A stretch of 64,000 nt of DNA from positions 1 to 64,000 of the forward strand of contig NZ_VTZN01000001.1 of the NCBI RefSeq assembly GCF_008370645.1, written 5' to 3'. Within the stretch, counting starts at the first letter, position 1. Every line of letters starts with the position of its first letter. The notes beneath the pieces were generated by a model. That model did no database searches, was not told the origin of the DNA, and was given only the letters and a program-made list of their open reading frames with translations. Position numbers and translations under genes: made by a program. The stretch is from Mycobacterium simiae (lineage in GTDB: Bacteria > Actinomycetota > Actinomycetes > Mycobacteriales > Mycobacteriaceae). Shown here one piece after another: positions 8,612 to 16,797 of the stretch.

Positions 8612-10480
8612 CTACCGCTGCCGAAGTGCCACTATCTGGTTATTGCGCCCGCCAACGTAGACGGTGCCCCTGTTGTCGACCGCCAAACCCCACGGATAGT
8701 CGAGGCCGGTGAACGGCAACTCGATTTGCCTTGACGATCCTGCCAGAAGTTTGAGTGCCCGACTGTTGCCGCTGTCGGTGACGTATACCGCGCCTTCGTT
8801 GTCCACCGTGACACCGCCCGGCTGCCTGAGGCCGGTGAAAGGCAGCGCTGCTTGCACTTTCGAATCCGCTGGTAGCGCGAGAACCCGATTGTTGCCGCCG
8901 TCGGCCACGTAGACCGTTCCGCTGTTGTTCACCACTAACCCAGTCGGATCGTTGAGATCCGTGAAGGGTAATTCGATCTGGGTGTTGGAGCCGGCGAACA
9001 GTGCCACCACCCGATTCTTGGCCGTGTCGGTGACATAGACGGTGCGGCTGCTGTCCACCGACAAACCGGTCGGATTGCTGAGATCGGTAAAGGGCAGCGT
9101 GATTTGCGTTTGCGAGCCCGCCCGAAGGACCACCACCCGCTTATTGCCGGCGTCGTTGACGTAGACCGTGCCGCTGTTGTCCGCGGTCACACCGGTCGGA
9201 TAGCTGAGGTTCTGGAACGGCAGTACGGCCGGGGTGGTCGAACCCGCGTGTAATGCCAACACCTTATTGTGCAGGGTGTCGGCGACATAAACCGTGCCGC
9301 CACTATCGACCGAGAGACCCTGCGGGTCACGCAGGCCGGTGAACGGCAGCGTCACTTGGTGGAATTCTTCGCGTTGTGGTCGCGATGCGCTCATCGCGAC
9401 CATGCCACCAGCAATTGCAGCCAGGGCGAGCAGGGCAGCGGCGATACCGACGGCCTTGCGGTGCCACCACGGCTGCGATGGTGATCGCGTCATCTCGGCT
9501 CGTGGTCCACCAGAAGGCTTTCGTTCGTTGACAGCCAACGCTTTTTGCAGCGTTCGGGGGACGGTGGGTAAGACGTGGGCGCTCCCCGGCGCCGGAATCT
9601 GCTGTTGACGACGGCTGTCTAGAGGGGCGTAGGCAGGGACCTGTGTCGCAGTCAACGGCCGCAGCGGAGGCGTGCTGAGCGCGTCACGGGCGGCTAGCGC
9701 CAACTCCACTGCCGTGCTGTAGCGATCGCCGGGACTCTTCGCCATGCCTTTGGCGATGACTATGTCTAGGCCCACCGGTAACCCAGGATTGGTGCGCGAC
9801 GGCCGCGGCGGCGGAGTTGTGCGATGGTTGGTGATCTGTTGCTCCAAGCTGTCACCGGGGAACGGGTGTTGTGCGGTCAAGCACTCATAGAGCACACAGG
9901 CCAACGAGTAGATGTCGCAGCGGCCGTCGATCTGTGCGGTGCTGAACCGCTCCGGGGCCATGTAATGGTAGGTGCCGATCACATCGCCGACCGCTGTCAA
10001 GCCCACTTCGCCTGCCGCGCGGGCGATTCCGAAATCGATCAGATAGGCGAAGTCGTCGGCGTCGAGCAAAATATTGGACGGCTTCACATCCCGGTGCAGC
10101 AGCCCGCCCCGGTGCGCGGCGTGTAGCGCCTTGGCAACCTGCTCGATGATGCGCACTGCCCGATCCGGCACCAGCGGCCCGCGGCTGAGCACCGACTGTA
10201 GGTTGCTACCCTCGATCAACCGCATATCCACGAACAGCCGTCCGTTGATGTCCCCGTAGGTGTGGATCGGGATCAGATGTGGGCTGCTCAAGCGCGCGGC
10301 CGCATGGGCTTCGCGTCGGAACCGCTGCTGGAATATCTGATCGTGGGAAATCTCGGCGGACAGGATCTTGAGCGCGACGGCTCGGTCGGTGGCGGTGTCG
10401 TGCGCCCGCCACACTTCGCCCATGCCGCCACGACCCAGCAACTCGACCAGCCGGTACTTTCCGAACGACGTGCCCTCCAA
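8612..10480 (-). CDS. PknD-like Ser/Thr receptor kinase with NHL beta-propeller sensor
   Basis: A 622-residue membrane kinase. The kinase domain (residues 1-270) shows LGRGGMGEVW, the VALKIL lysine, LHRDVKPSN, LIDFGIA and MAPERF, so catalytic residues are intact and it is an RD kinase. A proline-rich linker, a transmembrane helix (KAVGIAAALLALAAIAGG) and six NHL repeats of the type LPFTGLxxPxGLxVDxxGTVYVxDxxNNRV follow, giving an extracellular six-bladed propeller as in PknD (Rv0931c). The TTG at 10480 is chosen because GGGAGGG precedes it and the sequence then starts LEGTSFGKYRL as in related kinases; in-frame ATGs at 10522 and 10717 lack ribosome sites. Not the usual pknD locus (no pst genes nearby), so a paralogue. 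Confidence 0.9.
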   Translation of the reverse strand: MEGTSFGKYRLVELLGRGGMGEVWRAHDTATDRAVALKILSAEISHDQIFQQRFRREAHAAARLSSPHLIPIHTYGDINGRLFVDMRLIEGSNLQSVLSRGPLVPDRAVRIIEQVAKALHAAHRGGLLHRDVKPSNILLDADDFAYLIDFGIARAAGEVGLTAVGDVIGTYHYMAPERFSTAQIDGRCDIYSLACVLYECLTAQHPFPGDSLEQQITNHRTTPPPRPSRTNPGLPVGLDIVIAKGMAKSPGDRYSTAVELALAARDALSTPPLRPLTATQVPAYAPLDSRRQQQIPAPGSAHVLPTVPRTLQKALAVNERKPSGGPRAEMTRSPSQPWWHRKAVGIAAALLALAAIAGGMVAMSASRPQREEFHQVTLPFTGLRDPQGLSVDSGGTVYVADTLHNKVLALHAGSTTPAVLPFQNLSYPTGVTADNSGTVYVNDAGNKRVVVLRAGSQTQITLPFTDLSNPTGLSVDSSRTVYVTDTAKNRVVALFAGSNTQIELPFTDLNDPTGLVVNNSGTVYVADGGNNRVLALPADSKVQAALPFTGLRQPGGVTVDNEGAVYVTDSGNSRALKLLAGSSRQIELPFTGLDYPWGLAVDNRGTVYVGGRNNQIVALRQR

Positions 10481-10790
10481 CCAGCCCTCCCACCGCGAAC
10501 TGCCAGCAACTGGCCAGACCATAACGTGGCACCGAAACAGTTGCAGGTGTTTCAATGCTACGGTGCCGGCCGCCTGATGCCAGGGAACCGGACCGGCGGT
10601 CAGCAAAAGTAGCCAACACACCGCCGCTGCGAACGTCGCCGTCGTGTCAAACCTGGTCCACCTGGCCGCAACTCGGGCCGCAACACCTCGGTAGCGATGG
10701 CATGCGTAGTCGCGCACTTCAGCGCGCTCATCGGTGACCTTGGTGGTGCTGCGCGGCGAGAGTCGCTGGCGCTGACTGAGTCACGTTGCC

Positions 10791-11100
10791 CTATTGAACC
10801 TGTTGGACAGAACTTCTCGGGTCCGATGCGAACATCGGCCGGGTGGCTTGCATCAGGGGTCCGTACCCCACGGCTGGTATGCGGTCCATCATCTTCGCGG
10901 GTGCAGGCCGCTGCTCCAGTAACGCCTCGACCGCCTCGTCGGGACTATCGACGATGCGCACCAGTTGGTCAAAGTCCTCGCGTCTCAGCTTCCCGCGGCC
11001 CACGAACAATGCCTGCAAGACCGGCAGCACCGGTAGCTGCTCGGTCCAGAACTGTCGACCAAGAAAGATCATCGGGGCGACCGCCAGGTCATCAATTTCG
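10791..11100 (-). pseudogene. C-terminal fragment of a LOG-family (lysine decarboxylase-like) protein
   Basis: The minus-strand frame reads DLAVAPMIFLGRQFWTEQ, then GRGKLRREDFDQLVRIVDSP and DEAVEALLEQRP. This is the C-terminal third of Rossmann-fold LOG/YgdH proteins (a nucleotide 5'-monophosphate phosphoribohydrolase family). The N-terminal PGGxGTxxE nucleotide site is missing, because homology ends near 11100 where a plus-strand sterol desaturase fragment begins. The match is judged by eye. It is non-functional as it stands. Confidence 0.55.
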
Positions 11101-11336
11101 GTCTGCTGCGATGGGTGATCGCCACCGCGCAGTTCACCATTGCCATCACGCCCCGGGAACCGCAGGCCTACAACTCCAACTACGCCGGAGAATTTCCCGC
11201 CCTGGACGCGTTATTCGGCACCATCTACCTACCCGGCAACCGCTGGCCCGCGCACTACGGCGTCGACGACATCCGGCCTGCCGGCTATTTGCGTCAGCTG
11301 GCCTGGCCGTTCGGCGCTCGTTGCTCGAGCAGTTGA
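11064..11336 (+). pseudogene. C-terminal fragment of a sterol desaturase/fatty acid hydroxylase
   Basis: The frame contains QAYNSNYAGEFPALDALFGT, IYLPGNRWPAHYGVDDIRPA and GYLRQLAWPF, the conserved C-terminal tail of the sterol desaturase family (membrane di-iron enzymes). The N-terminal membrane segments and the histidine clusters are absent. It abuts the LOG fragment on the other strand, so two broken genes meet near 11,060-11,100. Confidence 0.6.
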
Positions 11337-11661
11337 ACTCGCGCAACTGAGCCCCGAATCAGTCAGGCGGGACTATCTGTTCCGGGAGGCGCGGGATGCG
11401 TCAACCCGGACTGGCGAACCCGTCGCTGACAACGCAGCCCCGCCGGCCCAGGGTGGGAGCACTGGCCAACGTGACACGTCATCGTGCCGCAGTGAACGCC
11501 GCCTTTTTTGTTCCCAATATCGGGCCGGGCGAAGCTGCCATTCTTGCTACGAACGGCGCAGAATTGGTTGCGGCGACGTGACTCTAGACTGCTGGAATAG
11601 GCCCGACAACCACATCATTCACCTCGACAACCAGAGAGTGGCCTCGGCGTAAGGAGGTTGT
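11337..11661. other. Intergenic region upstream of the MFS transporter
   Basis: A 325-base stretch in which I recognise no gene. A 61-codon frame at 11396-11581 has no family resemblance. The right end carries a strong ribosome site (AAGGAGG at 11651-11657) that serves the small leader ORF, so a promoter is expected here. Confidence 0.4.
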
Positions 11662-11757
11662 TTGGACATACAGCCCCAGAAGTCCAAGGCGCCAACAGAT
11701 ATCGCGAGACTACGCAGTCCCGGTTTGCTATTCATCCGGGAAAGTGAATTCAGATGA
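11662..11757 (+). CDS. 31-codon leader ORF coupled to MFS transporter
   Basis: A TTG at 11662 lies four bases after a perfect AAGGAGG and opens a frame of 31 codons (start LDIQPQKSKAP, end RESEFR). Its TGA stop overlaps the transporter ATG as ATGA. The transporter ATG itself has only a weak ribosome site, so its translation probably depends on this leader. It could be a regulatory leader peptide. Alternatively it is only a device for re-initiation. No family match is known to me. Confidence 0.45.
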   Translation: MDIQPQKSKAPTDIARLRSPGLLFIRESEFR

Positions 11758-13301
11758 CCGGCGTACGGGCTTCACATCCGCCTATGACACCGCCCCAGCG
11801 GATGACCGTAGTGGCGACCGGGCTGGGAATCTTCATGGTGTTCATGGACGTCAACATTGTCAACGTGGCGCTGCCCAGCATCCAAGCGGTGTACAGGACG
11901 GGTGAACAAGGTCTTCAGTGGGCGGTCGCCGGCTACAGCCTAGGCATGGCTGCCGTGCTGATGAGCTGTGCCTTATTCGGCGATCGGTATGGACGTCGGC
12001 TCGGATTCTTTGTCGGGGTCGCAGTATTCGTCGCAGCCTCGCTGGTATGCGCGCTACCGGTTGGCCTCGGAATACTTACGGCCGCACGCGTCATCCAGGG
12101 CGTGGGGTCGGCGTTTATCTCGGTGCTGTCGTTGGCGTTGCTCAGTCACGCGTTCCCCGACCCGGGGATGAAGGCACGCGCAATAGCCGGCTGGATGGCT
12201 ATTGGCATGGTCGGCGCCGGCACTGCCCCGGCGCTGGGCGGCATCCTGGTCCAGGGCCTCGGCTGGCGCAGCGTGTTCGCGGTGAACGTGCCTATTGGAG
12301 CCGTGGTCTGGCTGCTGGCGCGGTGGGGTGTCACCGAGTCCAAAGATCCTGATCCGACTCAGCTGGACTGGCTGGGGCAGCTGACGTTTGCCCCCGCGGT
12401 CGCCGTGATCGCCTATGTGATCATCGAGGCTCCGCGGTTGCATTCCGAGCCTGCAATGATCGTCGCGTTGCTGCTGCTCGTCGTGGTGCTCCTGTGGATA
12501 TTTGTCCGACACGAGCGTCGCGCTGCGTTCCCGCTGATCGATCTTCACTTGTTTACCGTGCCGGTGTACCGGTCGGCGCTGCTGGTCTATTTCGTGGTGA
12601 TGGCTTGTTATTTCGGCACGTTGATGGTGATCACCCAGCATTTCCAGAACGTGCGCGGCTTTTCTCCGCTGCACGCGGGGCTGGTGATGCTGGGCGTTCC
12701 CGTGGGATTTGGAATCGCCAGTCTGCTGGCGGGACGGATGGTAGAAAACTGGGGCCCTCGGATGCCGGTGCTTATTTGTCTGGCAGCGATGATGATCGGG
12801 TTGGCGCTGTTCGCGGTGGCCATCGGCCGCGTCACACCTGTGGTAATTATCGGGCTAACGATATTCGGCGCCGGGTCAGGCGGCTGCGCGACGCCGCTGT
12901 TGCATATCGGAATGACCGAGGTTGACGATCACCGCGCGGGTATGGCCGCCGGCTTGATCAATCTGCAGCGGTCGTTGGGCTGCATTTTTGGCGTCGCCCT
13001 GCTGGGCTCTATCCTCGCGGCCTGGCTGAGCGCCACCCTGCCCGCCCGGCTGGATGCTGTCATTGCTGATCCCGCCGAACGGGCAAAGGTCGTCTCGGCC
13101 GTCGTCGAGGGGGCGAATCCCCGCGCCCACCCCGCACACATCGGCCCACGACAACACCTCGCGTCAGCCCAGGAGCAGCTGGTCATCAGCGTCGCCGACA
13201 AAGACTTCATCCGCGGGGTCCAGCTCGCGGTGGCCGGCGCTGCAGCCTTGCTCACGGCCGCAATCGTTGTCGGCTGGCGGCGATTTCCTCGCGGGCGGTG
13301 A
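11754..13301 (+). CDS. MFS drug exporter, DHA2 (14-helix, EmrB/QacA-type) family
   Basis: A 515-residue integral membrane protein with 14 predicted helices. The first helix carries MDVNIVNVALPS, typical of the DHA2 family. The loop 2-3 motif GDRYGRRLGFF and the RVIQGVGSAFISVLSLALLS segment (motif C region) are present. Such proteins use the proton gradient to export drugs or other lipophilic compounds. A 40-residue periplasmic loop precedes the last helix, which ends VGWRRFPRGR. The start overlaps a leader ORF. No regulator is adjacent. Specificity cannot be read from sequence. Confidence 0.9.
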   Translation: MTGVRASHPPMTPPQRMTVVATGLGIFMVFMDVNIVNVALPSIQAVYRTGEQGLQWAVAGYSLGMAAVLMSCALFGDRYGRRLGFFVGVAVFVAASLVCALPVGLGILTAARVIQGVGSAFISVLSLALLSHAFPDPGMKARAIAGWMAIGMVGAGTAPALGGILVQGLGWRSVFAVNVPIGAVVWLLARWGVTESKDPDPTQLDWLGQLTFAPAVAVIAYVIIEAPRLHSEPAMIVALLLLVVVLLWIFVRHERRAAFPLIDLHLFTVPVYRSALLVYFVVMACYFGTLMVITQHFQNVRGFSPLHAGLVMLGVPVGFGIASLLAGRMVENWGPRMPVLICLAAMMIGLALFAVAIGRVTPVVIIGLTIFGAGSGGCATPLLHIGMTEVDDHRAGMAAGLINLQRSLGCIFGVALLGSILAAWLSATLPARLDAVIADPAERAKVVSAVVEGANPRAHPAHIGPRQHLASAQEQLVISVADKDFIRGVQLAVAGAAALLTAAIVVGWRRFPRGR

Positions 13302-13307
13302 GCTCAT

Positions 13308-13376
13308 GCTGGCGAGCAGACACAGAATCGGCATGCGGCGGGCCGCCGCAACGCGATTCTGTGTCTGCTCGCCAGC
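13308..13376. repeat. Long perfect inverted repeat, GCGAGCAGACACAGAATCG family, copy 1
   Basis: Arms 13308-13330 and 13354-13376 are perfectly complementary over 23 bases around a 23-base centre. The core GCGAGCAGACACAGAATCG is repeated in copies at 37690-37749 and, with two changes, 38697-38760. It begins seven bases after the MFS stop codon, where it could terminate or protect the transcript, but there is no T-tract. Confidence 0.85.
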
Positions 13377-13399
13377 TCAGCGCCATGGGCGATCGGCGT

Positions 13400-13738
13400 G
13401 CGAAACGCTGGCGAAAGCCGGACCCTCGGCCGGTCGGGGATTTTACGCGAACCACTCCAGCCTGACTCTAAACAACGCCCAGGTCGGCCCCGCTATCCAC
13501 TTGGCTCATGCGATGCGCGATTCGCTGGTGGCGGCGGGCCTGCAGCCGGCCACCTACATCGGTACCGACGGCTTGTTGGGCCGCGATGATCTCGCCGGCT
13601 TGAACCTGGCCCAATATCCCGCTGTTCTGGTCGAACTCGGCAACATGAAGAACGCCGACAGACGAAGCCGCCGTGATGGAGAGCGCTTACGGTCGAACGA
13701 CATACGCCGCGGCCGTCACTGAGGCAATAATCGCGTAG
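13400..13738 (+). pseudogene. C-terminal remnant of N-acetylmuramoyl-L-alanine amidase (Amidase_3), frameshifted
   Basis: The frame reads GFYANHSSLTLNNAQVGPAI, HLAHAMRDSLVAAGLQPATY and YPAVLVELGNMKNAD, which is the second half of an Amidase_3 zinc amidase (peptidoglycan hydrolase). After NMKNAD near 13660 the frame breaks. The expected end (EAAVMESAYGRTTYAAAVT, then EAIIA and TAG at 13736) continues in another frame. The N-terminal half with the first zinc ligands is missing and replaced by DNA containing inverted repeat copy 1. The gene is therefore both truncated and frameshifted. Confidence 0.75.
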
Positions 13739-13892
13739 CTGAGCTCTTTAGCCCGAAGTTGCTGCTCGAATCGCCCCACGGGGTGGAATTGCCAGGATCA
13801 ACGTCGAAGGCCCCCCGTGCGGATACCTTGAACTTTCGATGTCACGGTTGTCGCCCAGCTGGGCACTCGGGAGCTGTTCCCGGCTCGAGTGC

Positions 13893-14228
13893 CTAGCGCA
13901 GTTGGTCGACTGAGGTCACCACGATAAGCAGCAGTGCGGCGAGCCCGACGGCGTACACGGCGCGTCGTGGCGTGATCTGCTTCGGAATTAGCTGCTGTTG
14001 CAGAATCCGCTGGCGCCGCAAGGCGATCATGTAGGTGCCCAAAGCGACTGCGACAGCCAAGAAGACGGGGATCAAGCCCACCGGCCCTTCGAAGGTGTGC
14101 ACGTTTTTGATCGCCAACAGCGCACCGTTGACCAGGAAAGCAAACGACGTCCGCGTCCAAGCCAGGGCTGTCCGTTCGGCTTGGAGTCCGCGGGCTCGAG
14201 GATCGCCTTTCGCCGTCGAACCGGTCAA
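13893..14228 (-). CDS. DUF202 small membrane protein (Rv2273-like)
   Basis: A 111-residue protein with the DUF202 signature [20 protein letters not shown] and three transmembrane helices, ending [13 protein letters not shown]. It follows another DUF202 gene. The start is set at TTG 14228, which overlaps the upstream TGA (TTGA) and gives a length close to Rv2273 (about 109 residues); a longer in-frame start would run deep into the upstream gene. Function unknown; DUF202 proteins are found in vacuolar-transport-chaperone-like and bacterial inner membrane proteins. Confidence 0.82.
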   Translation of the reverse strand: MTGSTAKGDPRARGLQAERTALAWTRTSFAFLVNGALLAIKNVHTFEGPVGLIPVFLAVAVALGTYMIALRRQRILQQQLIPKQITPRRAVYAVGLAALLLIVVTSVDQLR

Positions 14229-14620
14229 CCCATGACCGCCTTGGCGATCACCAGTCCGAGCGCGATGAGCCCGACCACACTGAGCCCCACCGCGAGGTAG
14301 GCCGGAGTCGGGTGACGAGGCAATGGGTCGTTGCGCCGCATGGCGCGATCGGCTTGCTGCCAACGCAGTAGTCCCATTCCGCTAGTGAGGATGGCCAGCA
14401 CCGCGAGCCCCACGCCGAGCAGCCGGCGCGCGCCCGGCACCGTCAGCTCTGGTACCAGCTGGACTAGGGCAACGGCCGCGGCCAGCAGCCCGAGCGCGGT
14501 TCGCTGCCAGGCCAGGAAGGTCCGCTCATTGGCCAGGGTGAACCGGTAATCGGGCTCGCTTTCGGTGACATCCTCGTCGTCGGCCACGAACCACCTCGTC
14601 GGAACATCGACGACGGACAT
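14225..14620 (-). CDS. DUF202 small membrane protein (Rv2272-like)
   Basis: A 131-residue protein. A short acidic N-terminus is followed by the DUF202 motif [20 protein letters not shown] and three transmembrane helices. It matches Rv2272 in length and position and forms a two-gene operon with the paralogous DUF202 gene downstream. The tandem pair suggests a heteromeric membrane complex, which is inference. Divergently transcribed from the HAD gene, with 94 bases between starts. Confidence 0.85.
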   Translation of the reverse strand: MSVVDVPTRWFVADDEDVTESEPDYRFTLANERTFLAWQRTALGLLAAAVALVQLVPELTVPGARRLLGVGLAVLAILTSGMGLLRWQQADRAMRRNDPLPRHPTPAYLAVGLSVVGLIALGLVIAKAVMG

Positions 14621-14714
14621 TCCGGCGTCGACAGAGTGTAGCCAACACCCGGCACGCTGCGTCGTTGAACGCCCGGAGCCGACACTGGCACGCCGGCAGG
14701 CGCACGATGAGTCG

Positions 14715-15416
14715 ATGGTGAAGGCGTTGTTGTTCGACGTTCAAGGGACGGCCACTGATTTTCATTCGACGGTCTGCGATGAGGCTCGGCGTGTTAGCGC
14801 CGGCCGGCAGCTAGCCGTTGACTGGGCCGCGGTCGTTACCCGTTGGCGGGCTGCCTACTTTGAGAGGTTGAAGGCGGTGACCAACGATGGCGGCACGTGG
14901 GTCTCGGTGTCCTGGGTGTACCGTCAGGCACTCGACGGGGTGCTGGACGAATGTGGAATCACCGACATCTCGGCCGACGAACGTGACGAGATCACGCTGG
15001 CGTGGCAACGCTTGCGGCCATGGCCGGATACGGTGCCGGGGCTCAAGCGGTTGAAGAACGTGTTCACACTGGCGACCCTGTCGAATGCCGACGTCGCCAC
15101 GGTAATCAACATGTCCAAGCGCGCGGGGTTGCCCTGGGATGCCATCTTTGCCGCGCAGATGGTGGGCGCGTTCAAACCCGACCCGGCGGTCTATCGCATG
15201 GCCGCGACCTACCTCGGGCTGGACCCTGCCGAGATCATGATGGTCGCCTGCCACAAGTACGACATTCGTGCCGCGGACAGTTTGGGTTTCAGGACCGCTT
15301 TTGTCGCTCGACCCTTGGAATTCGGACCCGGAGGCGGCGCGGATGTGACCTACGAGGACGAGTTCGACGTCAATGCCGCCGACTTTCTCGACCTTGCCGA
15401 ACAACTCGGTTGCTGA
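14715..15416 (+). CDS. HAD-superfamily hydrolase, type II haloacid dehalogenase-like
   Basis: A 233-residue HAD protein. Motif I is [12 protein letters not shown] (nucleophile Asp about residue 8), motif II TLSNAD, motif III lysine in [13 protein letters not shown], and motif IV in [14 protein letters not shown]. The order and the cap (helical, after motif I) match (S)-2-haloacid dehalogenases. Motif I has Gln in place of the usual Tyr, and the usual GTLFD is changed to GTATD, so a different substrate is likely. The ATG at 14715 is chosen because it places motif I at the N-terminus; an upstream in-frame start would overlap the divergent DUF202 gene. Confidence 0.85.
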   Translation: MVKALLFDVQGTATDFHSTVCDEARRVSAGRQLAVDWAAVVTRWRAAYFERLKAVTNDGGTWVSVSWVYRQALDGVLDECGITDISADERDEITLAWQRLRPWPDTVPGLKRLKNVFTLATLSNADVATVINMSKRAGLPWDAIFAAQMVGAFKPDPAVYRMAATYLGLDPAEIMMVACHKYDIRAADSLGFRTAFVARPLEFGPGGGADVTYEDEFDVNAADFLDLAEQLGC

Positions 15417-15492
15417 CTGTGGGGCATTACACTGCCAACACGGGCGGCCATTGCAAACGTTGCTCCAGCTGGAGGCCGGCCGGTCCATGCGT

Positions 15493-16011
15493 TCAGTGAC
15501 GGGCAGACCCGGTCAGCGGTTGGCCGGTGGCGGCTTGCAGCAAACAGATGACGGTGCTCGGTGTGGGGTCGGCGCCGGTCCGGTCTTGGTGCGAGTCGAT
15601 CAGCCAGGTTATCGAGTAGCGGCTGCCAGCAATAGCTTGCCCGGTGTAGGGAGCGAAACCGGCAGCACATTCTCGGTTTGCCACGGCAGCAACGGCGGAA
15701 TCGACGGACACTGGTGCACGTAGATACACCTCGGCCAAGTGTGTTGCGGCGCAATCGGCCACGGTGACGTCAATGCGGCTCAGATCGGCCGGCGGAAGGT
15801 CGGCTAAGCAATCGCCGACTTGCAGGTCAATCCACTTCCGAGCCCGCGATGTCGGCGCAGTCGGTGAGCTGATCGAGGTGAGCGCCGGCGCAGTGTGGGT
15901 CGACAAGGTGTGCGCCGACGTAGGACCGGTCTGGACCGCAGCGGGGGCGCAGCCCGCCAGCAGCGCTATTGCCGGCAGGCCCCACCAGCCGTCACAGCCT
16001 AGGACCCGCAT
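15493..16011 (-). CDS. lppN: Lipoprotein LppN
   Basis: A 172-residue protein with a signal peptide and lipobox (ALLAGC), then a Ser/Thr/Pro-rich spacer. The domain that follows contains [20 protein letters not shown] and [20 protein letters not shown], matching LppN (Rv2270) closely. Three later cysteines probably form disulfides outside the membrane. A GAGGAGG ribosome site lies five bases before the ATG. Function unknown. Convergent with the HAD gene, with 76 bases between stops. Confidence 0.9.
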   Translation of the reverse strand: MRVLGCDGWWGLPAIALLAGCAPAAVQTGPTSAHTLSTHTAPALTSISSPTAPTSRARKWIDLQVGDCLADLPPADLSRIDVTVADCAATHLAEVYLRAPVSVDSAVAAVANRECAAGFAPYTGQAIAGSRYSITWLIDSHQDRTGADPTPSTVICLLQAATGQPLTGSARH

Positions 16012-16176
16012 GGCAGCCTCCTCGAAACCATTGGCTACGCCCGGTATCGGGCTTGGCGAAAGGCATTAGAATCCGCCGCCCGCAAGGCGCAGCCAGCAGC
16101 CAATTCTACGGCTTCTTGTGCTCAGACAAGGGTTTCCGCCTTTACCCCGGAGAACCTTCTGCTAAGGTGCACGAAA

Positions 16177-16797
16177 ATGACTTCCGCACAGCCGCTTTCC
16201 CAGAAGGTCTGTACCCGTGTGTCGGACATGCTGGAGGTCTTGCGGCCGGCGGACAGGTTGCGCGGACAAGCCGAAGCGCTCGCCGGCTATTTCGACGAAG
16301 GTGACAGCGTCCTCGACGTCGGATGCGGGACCGGCTTCCTGTCGGCCTACCTGCGCGCGATGTACGGCGTGGCACCACATTGCCTGGACGTCAAGGACGC
16401 CCGTCGAGCCGATGTGGCCTTCCGCCTGTTCGATGGCACCTCAATTCCTTTCCCAGACAGAACTTTTGAGCACGTTATGCTCAGCGAGGTGTTGCACCAC
16501 AGCCATGACCCGGTCGCGTTGATCAAAGAGTGTTTCCGGGTAGCGTGCCGCAGCATCATCGTGTTTGAGGACCTGCCGGAACGTCGCCTCGGAAAATCCC
16601 TGCTCTATTTTCATGTGCACGCCTTTGCGCGATACCACCGCTATCCATTCCGGCCAGCTGACATCGGCGCCTACCGCTGCGCGCTGGAGTGGTTGAGCCG
16701 CAACGCGTCGTGTGTCGCACGAGTCCCGCAGCCACCTGAATGGCTGCGTGTGTACCCGCGCGTGCTGTTCAGCTACACACTGGCGAAGCAGCGCTAG
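16177..16797 (+). CDS. Class I SAM-dependent methyltransferase
   Basis: A 206-residue Methyltransf_11-type protein. The SAM-binding motif I is VLDVGCGTGFLSAYL, followed by an acidic residue after the second strand (CLDVKDAR) and the motif EHVMLSEVLHHSHDP. The C-terminal part has aromatic and basic residues (HAFARYHRYPF) and may bind membrane or substrate. Substrate unknown. The 3' end overlaps the end of the convergent amine oxidase gene by four bases. Confidence 0.85.
   Translation: MTSAQPLSQKVCTRVSDMLEVLRPADRLRGQAEALAGYFDEGDSVLDVGCGTGFLSAYLRAMYGVAPHCLDVKDARRADVAFRLFDGTSIPFPDRTFEHVMLSEVLHHSHDPVALIKECFRVACRSIIVFEDLPERRLGKSLLYFHVHAFARYHRYPFRPADIGAYRCALEWLSRNASCVARVPQPPEWLRVYPRVLFSYTLAKQR

Noticed and set aside
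10697..11350. A 217-codon plus-strand frame upstream of the exporter
   Set aside because: It runs through two different gene remnants in a frame matching neither.
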